A stretch of DNA of 64,000 bases, from positions 176,897-240,896 of the forward strand of contig NZ_JBNAGK010000011.1 of the NCBI RefSeq assembly GCF_049803835.1, read 5' to 3'. A program made the position numbers and the translations under genes. A model generated the notes under the pieces. That model saw nothing but the letters and a program-made list of their open reading frames with translations, did not search any database and was not told where the DNA came from. This document shows positions 16,250 to 24,945 of the stretch, piece after piece. The number at the start of each line of letters is the position of its first letter. Within the stretch, counting starts at the first letter, position 1. The DNA is from Pacificoceanicola sp049803835. Its GTDB lineage: Bacteria; Pseudomonadota; Alphaproteobacteria; Rhodobacterales; Rhodobacteraceae.

Positions 16250-17218
16250 ATGAAAGAGACATTCAAGCTGATGCTCGGCGCATCCGCGATGGCGCTGCTG
16301 TCCACCGCGGCCATGGCGCAGGACTGCCCGCGCGGCGATCTGGACGCGCGGTATTGCGACGCCGATGGCGACCTCGTCGCCGATATCCCCACGGACGAGA
16401 GCCAGTGGCTCGACCCCGATACGCTGGTCTTTGCCTATACGCCGGTCGAAGATCCCGCCGTCTACAAGACGGCCTGGGCCGATTTCCTCGACTATCTGAA
16501 GGAAAAGACCGGCAAGGAGGTGATCTTCTTCCCGGTGCAGAACAACGCCGCACAGATCGAGGCGATGCGCTCCGGCCGTCTGCACATCTCCGGTTTCAAC
16601 ACCGGCTCCAACCCGCTGGCGGTGAATTGCGCGGGCTTCCGCCCCTTCACCATCATGGCCTCCGAGGACGGCTCCTTCGGCTACGAGATGGAAATCATCA
16701 CCTACCCCGGCTCCGGCGTGGAGAAGATGGAAGACATCAAGGGCAAGCAGCTGGCCTTCTCCTCGCCCACGTCCAACTCCGGTTTCAAGGCTCCGTCCGC
16801 GATCCTGAAGGGCGAGTACGGCATGGAAGCCGAACGCGATTTCGAGCCGGTGTTCTCGGGCAAGCATGACAACACCATCCTTGGGGTCGCCAACAAGGAC
16901 TACACCGCGGGGGCCATCGCCAACTCCGTCATGCACCGCATGATCGAGCGCGACGTCATAAAACCGGATCAGGTGGTCTCGATCTACAAGTCCCAGACCT
17001 TCCCGACCACCGGCTTCGGCGTGGTCTACAACCTCAAGCCCGAGTTGCAGGAGCAGATCCGCGACGCGTTCTTCACCTTCCCGTGGGAAGGCTCGTCCTT
17101 GCAGGAGGAATTCTCCAAGTCCAACGAGGCACAGTTCATCGAGATGAACTACAAGGACTTCTGGGACGTGATCCGAAAGATCGACGCCGCGAACGGCGTG
17201 TCCTACGCCTGCGAGTGA
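16250..17218 (+). CDS. phnD: PhnD-like phosphonate/phosphite/organophosphate ABC substrate-binding protein
   Basis: This 322-residue periplasmic protein has a signal peptide ending near AMAQ (residue 24). The mature sequence has PhnD-family traits: LVFAYTPVEDPAVYKTAWADFLDYL, VQNNAAQIEAMRSGRLHISGFNTG, and LAFSSPTSNSGFKAPSAIL, the last being the ligand-binding serine/threonine stretch. GGGAGGAAAGACA supplies a strong ribosome binding site. It begins a five-gene unit with an ATPase, two permeases and a HAD phosphatase. C-P lyase genes are absent, so the ligand may be phosphite, a phosphonate or a phosphoester handled elsewhere. Confidence 0.88.
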   Translation: MKETFKLMLGASAMALLSTAAMAQDCPRGDLDARYCDADGDLVADIPTDESQWLDPDTLVFAYTPVEDPAVYKTAWADFLDYLKEKTGKEVIFFPVQNNAAQIEAMRSGRLHISGFNTGSNPLAVNCAGFRPFTIMASEDGSFGYEMEIITYPGSGVEKMEDIKGKQLAFSSPTSNSGFKAPSAILKGEYGMEAERDFEPVFSGKHDNTILGVANKDYTAGAIANSVMHRMIERDVIKPDQVVSIYKSQTFPTTGFGVVYNLKPELQEQIRDAFFTFPWEGSSLQEEFSKSNEAQFIEMNYKDFWDVIRKIDAANGVSYACE

Positions 17219-17287
17219 TCCGCTTTCACTGACTGACACCCGGACGGGGCCATCGCGCTCCGTCCGCTTCGCACTTGGGAAACGGGC

Positions 17288-18079
17288 ATGCTTCGCCTCG
17301 AAAAACTGACAAAGACATACAAGACGGGCGACATGGCACTGAAGGGCATAGACCTCGACGTGCCGGCCGGCCAGGTTCTGGCGCTGATAGGGCCTTCGGG
17401 CGCGGGCAAGTCGACGATGATCCGCTGCATCAACCGGCTGGTGGAACCGACCTCCGGCGCGGTGATGCTGGACGGGACGGATCTGACCAAACTCGGGGCC
17501 GGAGCCCTGCGCCGGGCGCGGCGCGAGATGGGCATGATCTTTCAGGAATACGCGCTGGTCGAGCGACTGACGGTAATGGAGAACGTGCTCTCCGGGCGGC
17601 TTGGCTATGTCGGCTTCTGGCGCTCGTTCCTGCGCCGCTTCCCGCAATCGGACGTGGACGAGGCGTTTCGCCTGCTCGACCGCGTCGGCCTTCTGCACAT
17701 GGCGGACAAGCGGGCGGACGAACTCTCCGGCGGTCAGCGCCAGCGGGTCGGCATCTGCCGGGCGCTGATCCAGCAGCCCAAGCTGCTGCTGGTGGACGAG
17801 CCCACCGCCTCTCTCGACCCGAAGACCAGCCGCCAGATCATGCGGCTGATCTGCGAACTTTGCGCCGAGCGCGGCCTCGCGGCGATCATCAACATCCACG
17901 ACGTGGCGCTGGCGCAGATGTTCGTGCCGCGCGTTGTCGGGCTGCGCTTCGGCGAGATCGTCTTCGACGGGCTGCCGACCGCGCTGACCCCGGACAAGCT
18001 GACCGAGATCTATGGCGAGGAAGACTGGGAGGCGACGATCCAGAAAGACGACGACCCCGAGACGGAGGCGGCGGAATGA
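17288..18079 (+). CDS. phnC: Phosphonate-type ABC transporter ATP-binding protein
   Basis: A 263-residue ABC ATPase: Walker A GPSGAGKSTM (residues 35-44), Q-loop FQEYALVERLTVMENVLSGRLG (which matches PhnC-family wording), signature LSGGQRQRVGICRALIQQP, and Walker B LLLVDEPTASLDPKTS. It is the energy-coupling subunit for the two PhnE-like permeases that follow. The stop overlaps the next start (ATGA). Because the PhnC family also powers phosphite and phosphate-ester import, the substrate is set by the PhnD-like protein. Confidence 0.92.
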   Translation: MLRLEKLTKTYKTGDMALKGIDLDVPAGQVLALIGPSGAGKSTMIRCINRLVEPTSGAVMLDGTDLTKLGAGALRRARREMGMIFQEYALVERLTVMENVLSGRLGYVGFWRSFLRRFPQSDVDEAFRLLDRVGLLHMADKRADELSGGQRQRVGICRALIQQPKLLLVDEPTASLDPKTSRQIMRLICELCAERGLAAIINIHDVALAQMFVPRVVGLRFGEIVFDGLPTALTPDKLTEIYGEEDWEATIQKDDDPETEAAE

Positions 18080-18891
18080 GCCACCGGGAACTCGACGACA
18101 TGCTGGGCACAGGCTGGCGCAAACCGCCGCTGATCCGGAATGCCGGGCTGCGCTGGGGGCTGATCGCAGGGTTCGCGGTCTACCTCGTCGCGGCGGTCTC
18201 CACCATTCCGGTGGATTGGGGCCGGGTCTGGGAAGGGTTGGACCGGGGCTGGCAATTCGTGCTGGCCTTTACCCATCCCGATTTCATCACCCGCTGGTCC
18301 GACATCTGGGATGGCCTTGCGGAGAGCATCATCATGACTGTGGCGGCCTCTGTCGTGGGGATCGCCATCTCCATCCCCATCGGTCTGGGCGCGGCGCGCA
18401 ACATCGCGCCCCTGCCCGTCTACGTGATTTGCCGCGCGATCATCGCCATCAGCCGTGCCTTGCAGGAGATCATCGTTGCGATCCTGCTTGTCGCCATCTT
18501 CGGCTTCGGCCCGCTGGCCGGGTTCCTGACGCTGAGTTTTGCCACCATCGGCTTCCTGTCGAAACTGCTGGCCGAAGACATAGAGGCGATGGACCGGGTG
18601 CAGGCGGAGGCGATCAAGGCCAGTGGGGCGCGTTGGATGCAATGGATCAACTACGGCGTCCAGCCGCAGGTCATGCCGCGTCTCGTCGGTCTGTCCATGT
18701 ACCGCATCGACATCAACTTCCGCGAAAGTGCCATCCTCGGCCTCGTCGGCGCCGGGGGCATCGGCGCGACGCTCAACACCGCCTTCGACCGTTACGAGTA
18801 TGACACGGCGGCGGCCATCCTGATCCTGATCATCGGGATCGTCATGGCGCTGGAGTATCTCTCCGGCGTGATCCGGGCGAGGGTTCAGTGA
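18076..18891 (+). CDS. phnE: PhnE-like ABC transporter permease 1
   Basis: The 271-residue permease has about six membrane helices and the ABC EAA loop VQAEAIKASGARWMQWINYGVQPQVMPRL, followed by the PhnE-typical RIDINFRESAILGLVGAGGIG. It opens with a soluble stretch of about 30 residues. The start overlaps phnC by four bases and its stop overlaps the second permease gene as TGATG. The pair would form a heterodimeric channel. Confidence 0.92.
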   Translation: MSHRELDDMLGTGWRKPPLIRNAGLRWGLIAGFAVYLVAAVSTIPVDWGRVWEGLDRGWQFVLAFTHPDFITRWSDIWDGLAESIIMTVAASVVGIAISIPIGLGAARNIAPLPVYVICRAIIAISRALQEIIVAILLVAIFGFGPLAGFLTLSFATIGFLSKLLAEDIEAMDRVQAEAIKASGARWMQWINYGVQPQVMPRLVGLSMYRIDINFRESAILGLVGAGGIGATLNTAFDRYEYDTAAAILILIIGIVMALEYLSGVIRARVQ

Positions 18892-19706
18892 TGGTGGTCC
18901 TGACGCAAAACGACACGCAGGTCTGGCGGCGCAGGACCACCGGACAGGCACTCATGCGCTGGTTCGGGTGGCTGATCGGGCTCGCCGTCTTCCTCTACTG
19001 CTGGCACCAGATTTCCAGCGCGACCACCTGGTTCTTCGTCTGGGACGCGCCGCGCATCGCGGGCGACATCTGGGACCGGGCGACCCCGCCGCGCTGGGAA
19101 TACATCGCCAAGCTCGGCCGCCCGATCTGGGACACGCTGAACATCGCGACGCTGGGCACGCTGATCTCGCTGCTGCTGGCCATTCCCGTGGCCTTCCTCG
19201 CGGCGCGCAATACCACGCCGTCCCGCCTTATCGCGCGGCCCGTCGCGCTACTGATCATCGTCTCCACCCGTTCGATAAACTCGCTGATCTGGGCGCTGCT
19301 GCTGATCGCCATCATCGGGCCGGGGGTGTTCGCCGGGGTGGTGGCCATCGCCATCCGCTCCATCGGCTTCTGCGCCAAGCTGATCTACGAGGCCATCGAG
19401 GAAATCGACCACGGCCAGGTCGAGGCGATCACCGCCACCGGCGCCAGCCGCTGGCAGGTCATGGCTTTTGGCATCGTTCCGCAAATCCTGCCCGCACTGG
19501 CCGGGGTGGCCGTCTTCCGCTGGGACATCAACATCCGCGAGTCGACCGTGCTCGGCCTCGTCGGCGCGGGCGGCATCGGATTGCAGTTGCAGAGCTCGCT
19601 GAACGTGCTGGCCTGGCCGCAGGTTTCGCTGATCCTGCTGGTGATCCTCGCCGCCGTCGTCATTTCCGAATGGGTTTCGGCCAAGGTCCGGGGGGCGATC
19701 ATTTGA
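18891..19706 (+). CDS. phnE: PhnE-like ABC transporter permease 2
   Basis: A 271-residue permease paralogous to the preceding gene, with the EAA loop GQVEAITATGASRWQVMAFGIVPQILPAL and RWDINIRESTVLGLVGAGGIG near the C-terminus. A GTG at 18888 is in frame, but the ATG at 18891 overlaps the upstream stop as TGATG and is the simpler start. The stop codon overlaps a TTG in frame with the following HAD hydrolase, indicating tight translational coupling. Confidence 0.92.
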   Translation: MVVLTQNDTQVWRRRTTGQALMRWFGWLIGLAVFLYCWHQISSATTWFFVWDAPRIAGDIWDRATPPRWEYIAKLGRPIWDTLNIATLGTLISLLLAIPVAFLAARNTTPSRLIARPVALLIIVSTRSINSLIWALLLIAIIGPGVFAGVVAIAIRSIGFCAKLIYEAIEEIDHGQVEAITATGASRWQVMAFGIVPQILPALAGVAVFRWDINIRESTVLGLVGAGGIGLQLQSSLNVLAWPQVSLILLVILAAVVISEWVSAKVRGAII

Positions 19707-19708
19707 GC

Positions 19709-20608
19709 ATGACCGTGGATACCGCCTTTGCGGCGTACGAAGCGGTGCGGCACCGCCTGCCTGCACCGTCTAACACCGCAACCCGGCCGCACTGCGTCGA
19801 AACGCTCGCCGATGTGGCGGACCGCTACGATGCCTTCCTGCTCGACGCCTTCGGCGTTCTGAACATTGGCGAGACCGCCATCGAAGGTGTCGCCGGGCGC
19901 ATCGCGGACCTGCGGGCCGCGGGCAAGCAGGTGCTCATCGTCTCCAACGCGGCGGGGTTTCCCCACGCCGCGTTGATGGAGAAATATGCGCGGCTCGGCT
20001 ATGACTTCGCGCCGGAGGAGGTCATCACCAGCCGCCGCACCCTGCTCGAAGGGCTGAAGGGACGCGGTGGAACACGCTGGGGGCTGATGGCGACACGCAG
20101 CACCGGGTTGCGCGATCTCGAAGGACTCGATCTCGTCTATCTCGAGGAAGATCCCGCGCCCTATGCACAAGTCGAGGGTTTCCTGCTCGTCGGCAGCGCG
20201 GCCTGGACGGAGGGGCGGCAGGCGCTTCTCGAAGCCGCCATCGCCGAGCGCCCGCGCCCCGTGCTTGTCGGCAACCCCGACATCGTCGCCCCGCGCGAGA
20301 GCGGTTTCTCCACCGAACCGGGCCACTATGCGCACCGCCTCGCCGACCGCACCGGGATCACGCCGGAATTCTTCGGCAAGCCCTTCGCCAATATCTACGA
20401 CCTCGCCTTTGCACGGCTGAACCCACTGCCGCCCCGGGACCGCATCCTGATGGTGGGCGACAGCCTGCACACCGACATCCTCGGGGCGCAGACCGCTGGC
20501 GTGCATTCGGCGCTGGTCGCCGGCTACGGATTCTTTGCCGAAGGCGATCCGCAGGCCGCCATCACGCGGTCGGGCATCGTGCCCGACGTCATCGTGACCC
20601 GCCCGTGA
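19709..20608 (+). CDS. HAD-IIA (NagD-like) hydrolase
   Basis: The 299-residue protein is a class IIA HAD phosphatase. Motif I is FLLDAFGVLNIGE (the nucleophile Asp is followed two residues later by Phe, not the usual general-acid Asp), motif II is LIVSNAAG, and motif IV is ILMVGDSLHTDILGAQTAGVHSALV. A TTG at 19703 overlaps the permease stop and has GGGGGG at better spacing than the ATG at 19709, so translation may begin there. It is the last gene of the PhnDCEE operon and probably removes phosphate from the imported ester or phosphonate product. Confidence 0.85.
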   Translation: MTVDTAFAAYEAVRHRLPAPSNTATRPHCVETLADVADRYDAFLLDAFGVLNIGETAIEGVAGRIADLRAAGKQVLIVSNAAGFPHAALMEKYARLGYDFAPEEVITSRRTLLEGLKGRGGTRWGLMATRSTGLRDLEGLDLVYLEEDPAPYAQVEGFLLVGSAAWTEGRQALLEAAIAERPRPVLVGNPDIVAPRESGFSTEPGHYAHRLADRTGITPEFFGKPFANIYDLAFARLNPLPPRDRILMVGDSLHTDILGAQTAGVHSALVAGYGFFAEGDPQAAITRSGIVPDVIVTRP

Positions 20609-20610
20609 CC

Positions 20611-20628
20611 CTGTCACGGAACTTTCAC
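20611..20628 (+). promoter_or_regulatory. Pho box upstream of ugpB
   Basis: CTGTCAC (20611-20617) and CTTTCAC (20622-20628) are direct repeats with a four-base gap, the spacing and near-consensus sequence of a PhoB-binding Pho box. It begins a few bases after the HAD gene and about 75 bases before the ugpB ATG, which suits activation of ugpBAEC under phosphate limitation. Confidence 0.7.
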
Positions 20629-20702
20629 CAAGCGCGGGCACAACGCGCAGCATCCCGGCGGCAAACGCCGGTCCAACAGACTGACCCAGGAGGGAAAACG
20701 AG

Positions 20703-22001
20703 ATGAAACTGACCCGGACATTGATGGCCTCCGCTGCCATCCTGACCGCCGCCCCGGCCTTCGCCGCGACGGAAATCGAGTTCTGGCATGCCTTCACCGG
20801 CCGCCTTGGCGAGTTGGTGGCGGAGCAGGTCGAGACCTTCAACGCATCGCAGGACGCCTATACGGTCGTGGCCACGCACAAGGGCAACTACTCCGAAACG
20901 CTGAACGCCGGCATCGCCGCCTTCCGCGCCGGGGAGCAACCCGACATCCTCATGGTCTTCGAAGTCGGCACCGCCACCATGATGGCTGCCAAGGGCGCGG
21001 TGCGGCCCGTGTACGAAGTGATGGGCGACGGCTTCGACCAGTCGCAGTACATCGGCGCGGTCAAGGGCTACTACACCTCCGCAGACGGCAACATGCTGTC
21101 GCTGCCGTTCAACTCGTCCACACCCGTGCTCTGGGTCAACCGCACCATGTTGCAGGAAAACGGCATCGACCCGGACATCGACCTGTCCACCTGGGAGCAG
21201 GTGGGTGAGGTTCTGACCCAGCTCAAGGACGCCGGTGTCAGCTGCCCGCTGACCACGGCGTGGCAAAGCTGGATTCACCTAGAGAACCTCTCGGCCTACC
21301 ACAACGTGCCCTTCGCCACCAAAGCCAACGGCTTCGAAGGCACCGACACGGAGCTGGTGTTCAATGGCGACGCGCAAGTCGCGCACATCCAGGCCATGGG
21401 CGATTGGGCGAAGGACGGCAAGTTCATGTACGCTGGTCGCCGCAACGAGGGCGGCGCGAACTTCCGCGCCGGAGAATGCGCTCTGTTCACCGAAAGCTCG
21501 GCGGGCTACGCCGGGATCAAGGCCGAAGCGCAGTTCGAGTTCGGCGTGCGTCCGCTGCCCTATTGGGCCGCTCTGGTCGATGCGCCGCAGAACACCATCA
21601 TCGGCGGTGCCTCGCTCTGGGTCATGGAAGGCCAGTCGGACGAGGACGATGCCGGCGTGGCCGAGTTCCTGAAGTTCCTCTCCTCGCCGGAGATCCAGGC
21701 AAAGTGGCATCAGGACACCGGCTACCTGCCGATCACCCAGGCAGCGGCCGACCTGACCGCCGAGCAGGGCTTCTATGACGCCAACCCGGGCACGGACGTG
21801 GCGGTGAAGCAGATGACCGCGAACGAGCCGACGGAGAATTCCAAGGGCATCCGCCTCGGGTCCTTCGACCAGATCCGCACGATCATCGACGAGGAGCTGG
21901 AAGCGGTCTGGGCGGGCGACAAGTCCGCGCAAGAGGCGCTGGACTCCGCCGTCGAGCGGGGCAACCCGCTGCTGCGTCGCTTTGAGCAATCGGCCCGCTG
22001 A
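20703..22001 (+). CDS. ugpB: UgpB-like glycerol-3-phosphate/phosphodiester ABC binding protein
   Basis: A 432-residue family 1 binding protein with a signal peptide (AILTAAPAFA, cut near residue 22). The mature N-terminus TEIEFWHAFTGRLGELVAEQVETFN is the UgpB hallmark, and SSTPVLWVNRTMLQENG, GLIPxx-like WQSWIHLENLSAYHNVPFATK and RRNEGGANFRAGECALF also match that family. AGGAGGGAAAACGAG precedes the ATG. With the Pho box and UgpAEC following, uptake of sn-glycerol 3-phosphate or glycerophosphodiesters is the likely job. Confidence 0.92.
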   Translation: MKLTRTLMASAAILTAAPAFAATEIEFWHAFTGRLGELVAEQVETFNASQDAYTVVATHKGNYSETLNAGIAAFRAGEQPDILMVFEVGTATMMAAKGAVRPVYEVMGDGFDQSQYIGAVKGYYTSADGNMLSLPFNSSTPVLWVNRTMLQENGIDPDIDLSTWEQVGEVLTQLKDAGVSCPLTTAWQSWIHLENLSAYHNVPFATKANGFEGTDTELVFNGDAQVAHIQAMGDWAKDGKFMYAGRRNEGGANFRAGECALFTESSAGYAGIKAEAQFEFGVRPLPYWAALVDAPQNTIIGGASLWVMEGQSDEDDAGVAEFLKFLSSPEIQAKWHQDTGYLPITQAAADLTAEQGFYDANPGTDVAVKQMTANEPTENSKGIRLGSFDQIRTIIDEELEAVWAGDKSAQEALDSAVERGNPLLRRFEQSAR

Positions 22002-22015
22002 CGCGCTAAACTATC

Positions 22016-22047
22016 GGGAGGGGCCCCGGTCTTTCGGGGCCTCTCCC
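22016..22047 (+). terminator. Intercistronic hairpin after ugpB
   Basis: A 13-bp stem with one G-U pair, GGGAGGGGCCCCG (22016-22028) with CGGGGCCTCTCCC (22035-22047) and loop GTCTTT, starts 14 bases after the ugpB stop. No clean T-run follows, so partial termination or 3'-end protection that raises ugpB over ugpA is likeliest. The rest of the 210-base gap shows no gene. Confidence 0.65.
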
Positions 22048-22211
22048 TCGCCCTCTTTCACGGTGGCTCCCATCCGCCTGCCGCCCGCTCCCGAGATCCC
22101 CGCAAAGAGTATCCGGTCCATGCCCTTGCCCGCCCCTGATCGTCCGGACCGCGCCGTTGCCACTGGCGCACCGCACCGTCCGCATCCTCGCCTCCGAAAG
22201 GCGGTGTGCTG

Positions 22212-23093
22212 ATGGAAAAGCGCGTCACGTTCAAAGGCGTCTGGCTGCCGTTGCTTCTGGTCCTGCCGCAGTTGCTGATTACAGCCGTCTTCTTCTTCTA
22301 CCCGGCGGGGCAAGCCGTCTGGCAATCGCTGTTCATCCCGGACCCCTTCGGCTTGTCGATGCAATGGGTCGGGCTTGGCAACTTCGAATATCTGTTGGGC
22401 GATCCCTATTACCGGGCCGCTTTTCTGACCACGGCGGTCTTCTCAATCCTCGTCACCGTCGTCTCGATGGGCCTCGCCCTGTATCTCGCGGTCTTGGCGG
22501 ATCGCCTGATCAAGGGCTCGGGCACCTATCGCACGCTGCTGATCTGGCCCTATGCCGTCGCGCCCGCCGTCGCCGGTGTCCTGTGGCTGTTCATGTTCAA
22601 CACGCGGGTCGGCGTGGTGACCTGGTATCTTGGCCAGCTTGGCTATGACTGGAACCACGTGCTGAACGGGTCGGAGGCGATGGGGCTTGTCGTGGTCGCC
22701 TCGGCCTGGGGCCGGATCAGCTACAACTTCCTGTTCTTCCTTGCAGGTTTGCAGGCCATCCCGAAATCGGTGATCGAGGCCGCCGCCATCGACGGGGCAC
22801 GCTTCTGGACCCGGTTCCGCACCATCGTCTGGCCGCTGCTGTCGCCGACAACCTTCTTCCTGCTGGTGGTCAACATCATCTATGCCTTCTTCGAAACCTT
22901 TGGCGTGATCCACACCATCACCTCGGGCGGCCCGCAACAATCCACCACGATCCTCGTCTACAAGGTCTATGCCGATGGATTCGTCGGTCAGGACCTCGGC
23001 TCCTCGGCGGCACAATCCGTCATCCTTCTGGTGATCGTCGGCATCCTGACCGTCGTGCAGTTCAAGTTCATCGAGCGCAGGGTGCACTACTGA
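22212..23093 (+). CDS. ugpA: UgpA-like ABC transporter permease
   Basis: A 293-residue membrane protein with six helices and the EAA loop IPKSVIEAAAIDGARFWTRFRTIVWPLLSPT. The N-terminal FKGVWLPLLLVLPQLLITAVFFFYPAGQAVWQS is typical of UgpA. I chose ATG 22212 because AAAGGCGG ends seven bases before it; GTG 22206 is an alternative. It pairs with UgpE, whose start overlaps the stop here as TGATG. Confidence 0.92.
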   Translation: MEKRVTFKGVWLPLLLVLPQLLITAVFFFYPAGQAVWQSLFIPDPFGLSMQWVGLGNFEYLLGDPYYRAAFLTTAVFSILVTVVSMGLALYLAVLADRLIKGSGTYRTLLIWPYAVAPAVAGVLWLFMFNTRVGVVTWYLGQLGYDWNHVLNGSEAMGLVVVASAWGRISYNFLFFLAGLQAIPKSVIEAAAIDGARFWTRFRTIVWPLLSPTTFFLLVVNIIYAFFETFGVIHTITSGGPQQSTTILVYKVYADGFVGQDLGSSAAQSVILLVIVGILTVVQFKFIERRVHY

Positions 23094-23947
23094 TGTCTGA
23101 TCGCAACGGCATGGTTGAGAAACGCGGAGCGGGGCTCTGGCTGACCCATCTGGGCCTTATCCTCGGCGTACTTTTCATCTTCTTCCCGATCTGGCTGGCC
23201 TTCGTCGCGTCAACCGTGACCCAGCCGGAGATTGCCCGCCCGCCGATGCCACTGCTGCCGGGCGACCAGTTCTGGGAGAATTATTCCAAGGCGCTGACGT
23301 CGGGGGTGAATGCGCCGGTCGCGCTGATGCTGTTGAATTCGGGAATCATGGCCATCGGCATTGCCGTGGGCAAGATCGCCATCTCGCTGCTGTCGGCCTT
23401 TGCCATCGTCTACTTCCGCTTCCCCGGACGACACCTGTTCTTCTGGTTGATCTTCCTGACGCTGATGCTGCCGGTGGAGGTCCGCATCGTGCCGACCTAC
23501 GAAGTCGCGGCCAACTTCGGGATGCTCAACAGCTATGGCGGGCTGATCCTGCCGCTTGTTGCCTCCGCCACGGCAACCTTCCTGTTCCGGCAATTCTTCA
23601 TGACTGTCCCGGATGAACTCGCCGAGGCGGCGCGGGTCGACGGGGCGCGGCCCATGCGGTTCTTCTGGGACATCCTGCTGCCGATGAGCCGCACGAACAT
23701 CGCCGCGCTGTTCGTGATCCTGTTCATCTATGGCTGGAACCAATACCTCTGGCCGCTGCTCATCACCACCGATCCGTCGATGAACACCATCGTCATGGGC
23801 ATCAAGCAGATGTTCCCGTCCGGAGACGACATCGCCGATTGGCCGGTGATCATGGCAACGTCGATCCTCGCGATGATCCCGCCGGTGATCGTCGTGATCG
23901 GGATGCAAAGACTATTCATCCGCGGCCTTGTGGAGAGCGAGAAGTAA
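23093..23947 (+). CDS. ugpE: UgpE-like ABC transporter permease
   Basis: The 284-residue permease has six helices and the EAA loop VPDELAEAARVDGARPMRFFWDILLPMSRTN, and it contains YGWNQYLWPLLITTDPSMNTIVMGI, characteristic of UgpE. The LTLMLPVEVRIVPTYEVAANFGMLNSYGGLILPL stretch forms the central helices. Start and stop each overlap the neighbouring gene by one base. Confidence 0.93.
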   Translation: MSDRNGMVEKRGAGLWLTHLGLILGVLFIFFPIWLAFVASTVTQPEIARPPMPLLPGDQFWENYSKALTSGVNAPVALMLLNSGIMAIGIAVGKIAISLLSAFAIVYFRFPGRHLFFWLIFLTLMLPVEVRIVPTYEVAANFGMLNSYGGLILPLVASATATFLFRQFFMTVPDELAEAARVDGARPMRFFWDILLPMSRTNIAALFVILFIYGWNQYLWPLLITTDPSMNTIVMGIKQMFPSGDDIADWPVIMATSILAMIPPVIVVIGMQRLFIRGLVESEK

Positions 23948-24945
23948 TGGCGACCCTGACCCTTGAAAACGTCCGCAAATCCTTCGGCAAGACCGAGGTG
24001 ATCCATGGCGTCGACATCGACGTGCGCGATGGCGAGTTCATCGTGATCGTCGGCCCGTCCGGATGCGGGAAATCGACCCTGTTGCGCATGGTGGCAGGGC
24101 TTGAGACGGTGACATCCGGCGCGGTGAAGATCGACGGGCGCGTGGTGAACGACGTCGAGCCGATGGACCGGGACATCGCCATGGTGTTCCAGAACTACGC
24201 GCTTTATCCGCACATGTCGGTCGAGCAAAACATGGCCTACGGGCTGAAGATCGCTGGAACCCCGAAGGCGGAGATCGAGGAGCGGGTCGGGCAGGCCGCG
24301 ACGATGCTGCAGCTGGAGCCCTATCTCAAGCGCAAGCCGCGCGAGCTGTCCGGCGGCCAGCGCCAGCGTGTCGCCATGGGCCGCGCCATCGTGCGCAAGC
24401 CCGCCGTGTTCCTCTTTGACGAGCCGCTGTCGAACCTCGACGCCAAGTTGCGCGTCCAGATGCGGCTGGAGATCAAGGCCCTGCAGCGCGACCTTGGCGT
24501 GACTTCGCTCTATGTCACCCACGATCAGGTCGAGGCGATGACCCTCGCCGACCGGATGATCGTGATGAATGGCGGTGTCGCCGACCAGATCGGCGCGCCG
24601 CTGGACGTCTACGCGAGCCCGGCGACCGCCTTCGTCGCGGGGTTCATCGGCTCGCCGCCGACGAATTTCCTTGCACCGTCCATGATCGGCCAAAGCAGCG
24701 AAGGACAGATTGGCATCCGCCCCGAGCACATGCGGATCACGCCGCAGGGTCGCCTGACGGCGCATGTCGCCTATGCCGAGCCTTTGGGGGCGGAGACGCT
24801 GGTACACCTGCGCGGGCGGAACGGTGACTTGCTGACCGTTCGGCAGGACGCACATGCCCCCATCCCGCAGGAGGGCGCAAGCGTGACGCTGGATTGGGAC
24901 GCAAGCCGGGAGATGCGCTTCGACCTCTCCGGCAAGCGGGTTTGA
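23947..24945 (+). CDS. ugpC: UgpC-like ABC transporter ATP-binding protein
   Basis: A 332-residue CUT1-type ATPase: Walker A GPSGCGKST (residues 37-45), Q-loop FQNYALYPHMSVEQNMAYGLK, signature LSGGQRQRVAMGRAIVRKP, Walker B FLFDEPLSNLDAKLR, and a C-terminal TOBE/regulatory domain containing IGIRPEHMRI. It powers UgpAE. The stop abuts the stop of the convergent phosphatase gene with no bases between, so no dedicated terminator is present. Confidence 0.93.
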   Translation: MATLTLENVRKSFGKTEVIHGVDIDVRDGEFIVIVGPSGCGKSTLLRMVAGLETVTSGAVKIDGRVVNDVEPMDRDIAMVFQNYALYPHMSVEQNMAYGLKIAGTPKAEIEERVGQAATMLQLEPYLKRKPRELSGGQRQRVAMGRAIVRKPAVFLFDEPLSNLDAKLRVQMRLEIKALQRDLGVTSLYVTHDQVEAMTLADRMIVMNGGVADQIGAPLDVYASPATAFVAGFIGSPPTNFLAPSMIGQSSEGQIGIRPEHMRITPQGRLTAHVAYAEPLGAETLVHLRGRNGDLLTVRQDAHAPIPQEGASVTLDWDASREMRFDLSGKRV

